DNA from: Rhodococcus spelaei
GTDB lineage: Bacteria; Actinomycetota; Actinomycetes; Mycobacteriales; Mycobacteriaceae
DNA: 64,000 bases
Direction: 5' to 3'
Assembly (NCBI RefSeq): GCF_006704125.1
Contig: NZ_VIGH01000003.1
Location: 496,001 to 560,000, forward strand
A program made the position numbers and the translations under genes. Below, piece by piece: positions 58,523 through 64,000 of the stretch (position 1 is its first letter; each line of letters begins with the position of its first letter). The notes below the pieces were generated by a model. That model saw only the letters and a program-made list of their open reading frames with translations. It was not told the DNA's origin and made no database searches.

Positions 58523-60457
58523 GTGGCCGAGGTCGAACGGCACGCTTACGACGTGGTGGTGATCGGGGCCGGCGGCGCCGGTCTGCGAGCGGTCATCGAG
58601 GCCCGCCAGCGTGGGCTGCGGGTCGCGGTGGTCTGCAAGTCGCTGTTCGGCAAGGCACACACCGTGATGGCCGAGGGCGGGTGCGCCGCGGCGATGGGCA
58701 ACGCGAACTCCAAGGACTCCTGGCAGGTGCACTTCCAGGACACCATGCGCGGCGGGAAGTTCCTCAACAACTGGCGGATGGCCGAACTGCACGCCCGGGA
58801 GGCGCCGGACCGCGTGTGGGAACTCGAGACCTACGGCGCGCTGTTCGACCGCACCGCGGACGGCCGGATCAGCCAGCGCAACTTCGGCGGCCACACCTAT
58901 CCGCGGCTCGCGCACGTCGGCGACCGCACCGGTCTCGAACTGATCCGGACGATGCAGCAGAAGATCGTCTCGCTGCAACAGGAGGACTTCGCGCAGACAG
59001 GTGACTACGAGGCGCGGATCAAGGTGTTCGCCGAGTGCACGATCACCGAGTTGCTGCGTGAGGACGGGAAGATCGCCGGCGCGTTCGGCTACTGGCGCGA
59101 GTCCGGCCGGTTCGCGATCTTCGAGGCGCCCGCGGTCGTGATGGCCACGGGTGGCATCGGCAAGACGTGGAAGGTGACGTCGAACTCGTGGGAGTACACC
59201 GGCGACGGGCACGCGCTGGCGCTGCGGGCCGGGGCGAACCTGATCAACATGGAGTTCGTGCAGTTCCATCCGACCGGGATGGTGTGGCCGCCGAGCGTGA
59301 AGGGGATCCTCGTCACCGAGGGCGTGCGCGGCGACGGCGGCGTGCTCAAGAATTCCGACGGCGCGCGGTTCATGTTCGACTACATCCCGTCGGTCTTCAA
59401 GGGGCAGTACGCGGAGACCGAGGAGGAGGCCGACAAGTGGTTGCAGGACAACGAGAGCGCGCGCCGCACTCCGGACCTGCTGCCGCGTGACGAGGTGGCG
59501 CGGGCGATCAACTCGGAGGTCAAGGCCGGTCGGTCCACGCCGCACGGCGGCGTCTACCTGGACATCGCCTCCCGCATGCCGGCCGACGAGATCGTGCGCC
59601 GGCTGCCGTCGATGCACCACCAGTTCCTCGAGCTCGCGGACGTCGACATCACGAAGGAGCAGATGGAGGTCGGGCCGACCTGCCACTACGTGATGGGCGG
59701 CATCGAGGTGGACCCGGACACCGGGTCGTCCAGCGTGCCCGGACTTTTCGCGGCAGGCGAGTGCTCCGGTGGGATGCACGGATCGAACCGGCTCGGCGGC
59801 AACTCCCTGTCGGACCTGCTCGTGTTCGGCCGCCGCGCGGGCCTCGGTGCCGCCACCTACGTCGAATCCCTCGATCGCCGTCCGGCGGTCTCGGCGGCCG
59901 ACGTCGACGCCGCCGCGGCGATGGCGCTGGCGCCGTTCGATCCACCCGAGGTCGGGTCGGTCGGGGAGAACCCGTACACCCTGCACACCGAGCTGCAGCA
60001 GTCGATGAACGACCTGGTCGGGATCATCCGCACCGACAGCGAGATCCGGCTCGCGCTGGACAAGCTCGAGGACATCCGCCACCGGATCTCCTCCGTCACC
60101 GTCGAGGGGCATCGGCAGTTCAACCCCGGCTGGCACCTGGCGCTGGACCTGCGAAACATGGTGCTGGTCAGCGAATGCGTCGCGAAGGCGGCGCTGCTGC
60201 GCACCGAGAGCCGCGGCGGACACACCCGCGACGACCATCCGGCGATGGAAGCGCCGTGGCGGAACACGCTTCTGGTCTGCAGTGTGGTCGGCGGCGCGGA
60301 CTCCGGTGGTCGGGCGGTCCCGGACGTCACCGTCGCGCCGGAGCCGCAGCAGCCGATGCGACCGGACCTGTTCTCGCTCTTCGATTTCGGCGAACTGTCC
60401 AAGTACTACACGGACGCCGAGCTGGCTGAGCACCCGGGGAAGGGAGACCCGCGATGA
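58523..60457 (+). CDS. sdhA: Succinate dehydrogenase / fumarate reductase flavoprotein subunit
   Basis: A 644-residue flavoprotein. The FAD fold starts VVVIGAGGAGLRAV. KAHTVMAEGGCAAAMGN contains the histidine expected to bind FAD covalently. QFHPTGMVWP and TEGVRGDGGVL form the substrate region, GGIEVDPDTG and SNRLGGNSLSDLLVFGRRAG follow, and the C-terminal domain ends the protein. It oxidises succinate to fumarate. GTG start preceded by GAAGGGGG, and its TGA overlaps sdhB (ATGA). Confidence 0.94.
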   Translation: MAEVERHAYDVVVIGAGGAGLRAVIEARQRGLRVAVVCKSLFGKAHTVMAEGGCAAAMGNANSKDSWQVHFQDTMRGGKFLNNWRMAELHAREAPDRVWELETYGALFDRTADGRISQRNFGGHTYPRLAHVGDRTGLELIRTMQQKIVSLQQEDFAQTGDYEARIKVFAECTITELLREDGKIAGAFGYWRESGRFAIFEAPAVVMATGGIGKTWKVTSNSWEYTGDGHALALRAGANLINMEFVQFHPTGMVWPPSVKGILVTEGVRGDGGVLKNSDGARFMFDYIPSVFKGQYAETEEEADKWLQDNESARRTPDLLPRDEVARAINSEVKAGRSTPHGGVYLDIASRMPADEIVRRLPSMHHQFLELADVDITKEQMEVGPTCHYVMGGIEVDPDTGSSSVPGLFAAGECSGGMHGSNRLGGNSLSDLLVFGRRAGLGAATYVESLDRRPAVSAADVDAAAAMALAPFDPPEVGSVGENPYTLHTELQQSMNDLVGIIRTDSEIRLALDKLEDIRHRISSVTVEGHRQFNPGWHLALDLRNMVLVSECVAKAALLRTESRGGHTRDDHPAMEAPWRNTLLVCSVVGGADSGGRAVPDVTVAPEPQQPMRPDLFSLFDFGELSKYYTDAELAEHPGKGDPR

Positions 60458-61206
60458 GCTACCAGGGAGCGTTCCGGGTGTGGCGCGGCGACGCCGACGG
60501 CGGCGACCTGCAGGACTATTCGGTGGAGGTGAACGAGGGCGAGGTGGTGCTCGACATCATCCACCGCCTGCAGGCGACCCAGGCCACGGACCTCGCGGTG
60601 CGGTGGAACTGCAAGGCCGGCAAGTGCGGATCGTGTTCGGCCGAGGTCAACGGCAGGCCGCGACTGATGTGCATGACCCGGATGTCGACGTTCACCGAGG
60701 CCGAGGTCATCACCGTGACGCCGATGCGCTCGTTCCCGGTGATCCGCGACCTGGTGACCGACGTGTCCTTCAACTACACGAAGGCCCGCGAGGTCCAGTC
60801 GTTCACGCCGCCACCGGGTCTGGCGCCGGGGGAGTACCGGATGGCGCAGGTGGACGTCGAACGTTCGCAGGAGTTCCGCAAGTGCATCGAGTGCTTCCTG
60901 TGCCAGAACACCTGTCACGTGGTGCGCGACCACGAGGAGAACAAGCAGGCCTTCGCCGGTCCGCGCTACCTGATGCGGATCGCCGAGCTGGAGATGCACC
61001 CACTCGACGTGGCGGACCGGCGTGAGGCGGCCCAGACCGAGCACGGGTTGGGGCTGTGCAACATCACCAAGTGCTGCACCGAGGTCTGCCCGGAGAACAT
61101 CCACATCACCGACAACGCGCTCATCCCGATGAAGGAGCGGGTGGTGGATCGGCGCTACGACCCGGTGGTGTGGTTGGGCAACAAGCTGTTCCGTCGGGGC
61201 CGCTGA
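60454..61206 (+). CDS. sdhB: Succinate dehydrogenase iron-sulfur subunit
   Basis: A 250-residue protein with all three cluster motifs. The [2Fe-2S] ligands are C53, C58, C61 and C73 in CKAGKCGSC...LMC. Two ferredoxin-like sets are C144, C147, C150 and C154 (CIECFLCQNTC) and C202, C207/C208 and C212. It relays electrons from SdhA to the membrane subunit. It ends the operon. No downstream sdhD-like second anchor gene is present, as in the Sdh1 arrangement. Confidence 0.94.
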   Translation: MSYQGAFRVWRGDADGGDLQDYSVEVNEGEVVLDIIHRLQATQATDLAVRWNCKAGKCGSCSAEVNGRPRLMCMTRMSTFTEAEVITVTPMRSFPVIRDLVTDVSFNYTKAREVQSFTPPPGLAPGEYRMAQVDVERSQEFRKCIECFLCQNTCHVVRDHEENKQAFAGPRYLMRIAELEMHPLDVADRREAAQTEHGLGLCNITKCCTEVCPENIHITDNALIPMKERVVDRRYDPVVWLGNKLFRRGR

Positions 61207-61226
61207 AGGTCTCGCGGTGCGGCGTC

Positions 61227-62012
61227 TCAGGGCACGCAGCCGGGGTCGAGAGCGATGGACGGGTCCAGACCGTGCAGGTAGGTGTTCAGCGCGTGCGCGC
61301 AGCCGACGCTCCACTTGGCGTAGGTCAGCGAGTTGAGTCCGTACCCGGTGTTGACGTGCTCGTAGTCTTCACCGAACGGGATGTGAGTCGCCAGGTCGAC
61401 GGTGTTGTAGAACCGCCACGACACCGTGCTCAGCGCGCCGTACCGGGCGGCGAACGCGGCGTCGCCGACCTTCGGTGACGCGAACGACCACGCCTGCGGC
61501 TTGAGCGCCGAGTTTGCGGTCAGGTCCGCAACAAGCATGGTTGTCAGCGGTCCACCAAGGCTGTGGCCGGTGACGACCAGCGGCACAGCGGGATCGACTG
61601 CGGCGGTGAACCCGGCGATCCCGGGCGTGGTTGCGGCGTTGCCGGGCGTCATCGTCGTCATCGTCGTGTAGATGTCGAAGAACCCCTGGGCGACGTTGCC
61701 GCCGTTCGCGACCGGGGTGAACGGCACGAGATCCCACTGCACGTCGTCGAACCACTCGGTGAGAGTGTCGGTGCCACGAAGCGCGACCACCTGCATCGTC
61801 GGCCCGGCCGCGAGGTATCCGAAGAACCTCGGCGTGCCCGCACCCCCCAGGATGTCGCTCATCTGGATGTTGCGCACCAGGGTGTACCCCGCGGGCAGCG
61901 GGATCGTCGCCGGGTTGAGTTCGTCCTGGTGGCTGTTGAACTGGTCGAAGGCGGCCGCGACGAACGGCCCCAGGACCACTGCGGACGTCGGGTCGGTCGG
62001 GACGAGTGGCAT
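61227..62012 (-). CDS. Class 3 lipase-like protein without signal peptide
   Basis: A 261-residue alpha/beta hydrolase of the fungal-lipase (class 3) type: VVALRGTDTLTEWFDD near the oxyanion loop, nucleophile in VVTGHSLGGPLTTML, and later SPKVGDAAFAARY and the THIPFGEDYEH region supplying Asp/His. The ATG at 62012 has AAGGAGG 6 bases upstream, so the protein begins MPLVPTDPTS with no secretion signal. An upstream ATG at 62069 adds 19 residues but still no signal peptide. It lies 53 bp after a secreted lipase gene. Substrate unknown. Confidence 0.82.
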   Translation of the reverse strand: MPLVPTDPTSAVVLGPFVAAAFDQFNSHQDELNPATIPLPAGYTLVRNIQMSDILGGAGTPRFFGYLAAGPTMQVVALRGTDTLTEWFDDVQWDLVPFTPVANGGNVAQGFFDIYTTMTTMTPGNAATTPGIAGFTAAVDPAVPLVVTGHSLGGPLTTMLVADLTANSALKPQAWSFASPKVGDAAFAARYGALSTVSWRFYNTVDLATHIPFGEDYEHVNTGYGLNSLTYAKWSVGCAHALNTYLHGLDPSIALDPGCVP

Positions 62013-62065
62013 GACGGCCTCCTTGCTGGGTTCGGTGAAACACGGTGTGATTGCTGACGATCCGT

Positions 62066-63184
62066 TCATGTCGGCGCGAACAGGTGCTGCACGAACGCGT
62101 TGGCCTCGGGTTCCGATGCGAGCATCGTCTCGAGGTGTCCCTTCGGGTACACCCGGAAGGTGAACCGCTGCCCGGCCGCGGCCAGGTCCGCGGCCAGTTT
62201 CAAGGTCAGCGGCGCGGGCACGATGGTGTCGAGTAGGCCCTGGCCGAGGAACAGTGGCCGGTCGTAGCCCCGGGTGGGGATCTCGAGCATCTTCCGGACC
62301 GCGGCCAGGATCGGGCCGTCCAGCTGCCGGGAGAACAGCGCGCCTATCGAGGTGGAGCCGAACGCGGCGTCCGCCTCCTCGTAGCAGAGCTGCTCGGCCT
62401 GGGCGAGCACCTGACGTCCCCGCGGGCTCAGGTAGGCGTCCACGTCGACGTCCGGCCGGGCCGCGCGCAGGCCCGCCAGCATGTAGGCGATGAACGTCGT
62501 CGTACCGGTCAGCGGCAACGGCGGGAACAGTGGACCACCCAGCGGCGCAAGGTTTTCGATGTTCGACGGCACTCCGAGCGCGATGGTGCCGCGGTAGTCG
62601 AGTTCCGGCGCGTACGACGTTGCGATCGTCGCGGTGACCATCGCCGCCTGTCCGCCCTGCGACTGGCCCAGGGCCACCCAGCGATTCGACAGACTGGGCT
62701 CGACCACCCGGGCGGCCCGGACAATGTCGACGACCGCGTGCGCCTCCGACATCCCGTCCAGATACGGGTGCACACCCTCGGTGCCGAGACCGACGTAGTC
62801 GGTTGCGACGATCGCGTACCCCTGAGCCAGCCACCGGCCGAGGTAGGGGCCGCCGATCTTCCCGGTGACCGTCGGCGCGCACGCGTCCGCGATCCCGACC
62901 GCGCCGTGCGCCCAGGAGATGACCGGCCACCCGCCGGGAGGGGGAGTGCCCGGCGGCAGGAACACCGCACCCGTGCTGGTCGCGGGCGCGCTGCGCGGTC
63001 CGAGAGTGCGGTAGGTGAGGGCCGTGCCGCTTGCCGCGCCGGGAATCCAGGACGATTGCGGCAGCGGACGGGACGCGACGACGGGATCGGCCGCGGAGGT
63101 GCCGGTCGCGGCGGCGGGTGCGGCCAGGGTGATCGCCGCCGCGGCGACCACCACGGCGGCGCACGCTCGCAGCGAGGCGACCAT
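62066..63184 (-). CDS. Secreted lipase of the fungal LIP-like family
   Basis: A 372-residue protein with signal peptide (1-26, AAPAAA). The alpha/beta-hydrolase core has WAHGAVGIADACAP, ATDYVGLGTEGVHPYLDG, nucleophile in VALGQSQGGQAAM, acid near GLLDTIVP and base in YPKGHLETML. This layout is the secretory lipase (LIP) family common in rhodococci and Nocardia, acting on triglycerides or esters outside the cell. ATG at 63184 (a GTG just before it is possible). It likely forms an operon with the downstream class 3 lipase-like gene. Confidence 0.85.
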   Translation of the reverse strand: MVASLRACAAVVVAAAAITLAAPAAATGTSAADPVVASRPLPQSSWIPGAASGTALTYRTLGPRSAPATSTGAVFLPPGTPPPGGWPVISWAHGAVGIADACAPTVTGKIGGPYLGRWLAQGYAIVATDYVGLGTEGVHPYLDGMSEAHAVVDIVRAARVVEPSLSNRWVALGQSQGGQAAMVTATIATSYAPELDYRGTIALGVPSNIENLAPLGGPLFPPLPLTGTTTFIAYMLAGLRAARPDVDVDAYLSPRGRQVLAQAEQLCYEEADAAFGSTSIGALFSRQLDGPILAAVRKMLEIPTRGYDRPLFLGQGLLDTIVPAPLTLKLAADLAAAGQRFTFRVYPKGHLETMLASEPEANAFVQHLFAPT

Positions 63185-63296
63185 CACGTCATTGTGTCAG
63201 CTCTCGACCCGCGAGACCTCGCGAAGCGCACGGTGATGTTCGGCTGGGACGTCTTCCCGGTTCGGAGGCTGCGATCCGTGCGGGATCGACGTCGGA

Positions 63297-63881
63297 TCAG
63301 TCGACGACGGCTTGCAGCCTGCTGCGGACGCCGTCGACGAACAGGCTCAGGCCGTAGTCGAATCGTGCTGTGCCGCTGGTGATGTCGTATAGCGGTGAGG
63401 CCTCCTCGGCGAGCGCGCCGTGTGAGTCCATCTGCATCCGGGACTGCTCGTCCATGGTCTGGCCGAGGATGTAGTAGAGCAGGGTGTCGGCCGCGAGCTC
63501 GGATTCGTCGCGGGGCAGTCCGGCCTCCGCGCAGGACTGCGCGAGGGTGTCGTGGGCGTCGTTGGTGGCCAGTCGTGCCGAGTACGACGCCGCCGCGAGC
63601 TCGGCGCCGTCGCGATGCGCGAGCAGGGCGTCACGGATCCGATGCGCGAGCGTCCGCAGGCGGGTGTCCCAGCCACGGTCCGCCATCGGGGCCGAGACGC
63701 CGGCGAGCATCGCGTCGGTGATCGCGGCGAGCAGCGTCTGCTTGTTGGGGAAGTGCCAGTACAGCGCCCCGGGCTGGACGCCGAGCGAGGTTGCGAGTCT
63801 GCGCATGGTGAGGTCGCCGAGGCCGTACTCGTCGAGAATCGCGATCGCGCCGTCGAGGACGTCACCCCGTCGCAGTTGCAC
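63297..63881 (-). CDS. bioQ: TetR-family biotin regulator BioQ (inferred)
   Basis: A 194-residue TetR protein. The helix-turn-helix is LTMRRLATSLGVQPGALYWHFPNK, and the C-terminal domain is of the TetR class seen with GVQPGALYWHF members. I call it BioQ because its upstream DNA holds two sites of the type TGAAC-N3-GTTCA, one nearly identical to the operator before bioF 12.4 kb away. BioQ represses biotin genes and itself in corynebacteria and mycobacteria. GTG at 63881 with GGGAGA upstream. The protein alone could be another TetR; the operators carry the call. Confidence 0.7.
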   Translation of the reverse strand: MQLRRGDVLDGAIAILDEYGLGDLTMRRLATSLGVQPGALYWHFPNKQTLLAAITDAMLAGVSAPMADRGWDTRLRTLAHRIRDALLAHRDGAELAAASYSARLATNDAHDTLAQSCAEAGLPRDESELAADTLLYYILGQTMDEQSRMQMDSHGALAEEASPLYDITSGTARFDYGLSLFVDGVRSRLQAVVD

Positions 63882-63940
63882 TGTGCTCGTTCTCCCTGCC
63901 GGTCGTCGGTTGTTGACACCATTTCACCACGAACCTAACC

Positions 63941-63953
63941 TGAACGCCGTTCA
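63941..63953. promoter_or_regulatory. BioQ-type operator upstream of the tetR gene, site 1
   Basis: TGAACGCCGTTCA fits TGAAC-N3-GTTCA exactly. It lies 59 bp upstream of the tetR GTG on the minus strand, in a promoter position. Confidence 0.7.
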
Positions 63954-63954
63954 A

Positions 63955-63971
63955 CTTGTACGGTGTTCAAG
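63955..63971. promoter_or_regulatory. BioQ-type operator upstream of the tetR gene, site 2
   Basis: CTTGTACGGTGTTCAAG is, on the other strand, CTTGAACACCGTACAAG, identical to the bioF operator at 16 of 17 bases. It starts one base after site 1, so two dimers could bind side by side. Confidence 0.7.
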
Positions 63972-64000
63972 TCTTTGTTCAGCGTGTCCGTCAGCCCGAG

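Noticed and set aside
57479-60433. A 984-residue minus-strand open frame
   Set aside because: Antisense to the sdh operon whose products have all cofactor motifs; composition is typical of a shadow.

Overview
The window is high-GC actinobacterial DNA, most likely from a mycolic-acid-containing member of the Mycobacteriales such as Rhodococcus or a close relative. The support is an antigen-85-type mycolyltransferase homologue, a mycobacterial Sdh1-type succinate dehydrogenase operon, a CYP125-like steroid P450, a mycofactocin-coupled SDR, a DUF222/HNH (13E12-type) gene, a BioQ-like biotin repressor, and the OtsA-independent TreXYZ trehalose pathway. I found no rRNA, tRNA, CRISPR array, transposase or integrase.

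Layout. 0-6.6 kb holds the end of a deazaflavin-dependent oxidoreductase, a ThDP-dependent pyruvate oxidase-like enzyme, ilvA and a short-form NAD-glutamate dehydrogenase. 6.6-17.5 kb is a primary-amine/GABA catabolic cluster: a PucR regulator is divergent from aminobutyraldehyde dehydrogenase, GABA transaminase, copper amine oxidase, succinate-semialdehyde dehydrogenase, a universal stress protein and an APC permease, ending in a small membrane protein. Amine goes to aldehyde, then GABA, succinate semialdehyde and succinate; the neighbouring NAD-GDH could recycle the glutamate formed by the transaminase. 17.5-19.8 kb is a TetR/MFS efflux pair with two identical operator-like repeats between them.

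19.8-49.7 kb contains treZ, treY and treX, all on the minus strand and in the usual treX-treY-treZ order, but treZ is separated from treY by about 23.6 kb. The DNA between them (21.6-45.2 kb) looks like an accessory island. It carries a DUF222/HNH gene with a RecA-NDp (PafBC)-type leaderless promoter, a class III cyclase, a papain-like peptidase translationally coupled to a chagasin-type inhibitor, about ten small secreted proteins (two apparently frameshifted), a methyltransferase-like gene plus a decayed paralogue, and an FHA-HTH protein convergent with a polyproline/membrane/Ser-Thr kinase operon. A mycolyltransferase-like esterase, a large LuxR ATPase and an SDR complete it. Across 24.4-40.3 kb a palindrome close to GTAGTCGACTAC occurs eight times, essentially all between genes and upstream of the peptidase, cyclase, secreted-protein and esterase genes. 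I propose one regulon, possibly governed by one of the two resident LuxR/GerE-type regulators.

49.7-53.3 kb is biotin synthesis (bioA, bioF-bioD). bioF is preceded by a TGAAC-N3-GTTCA operator that recurs upstream of the TetR gene at the right end, which I call BioQ. 53.7-56.0 kb is an AurF-like diiron oxygenase with its own ferredoxin/ferredoxin reductase fusion. 56.0-57.3 kb is the P450. 57.4-61.2 kb is the Rv0250c-like/sdhCAB operon. 61.2-63.2 kb holds two lipases, and 63.3-63.9 kb the BioQ-like TetR gene.
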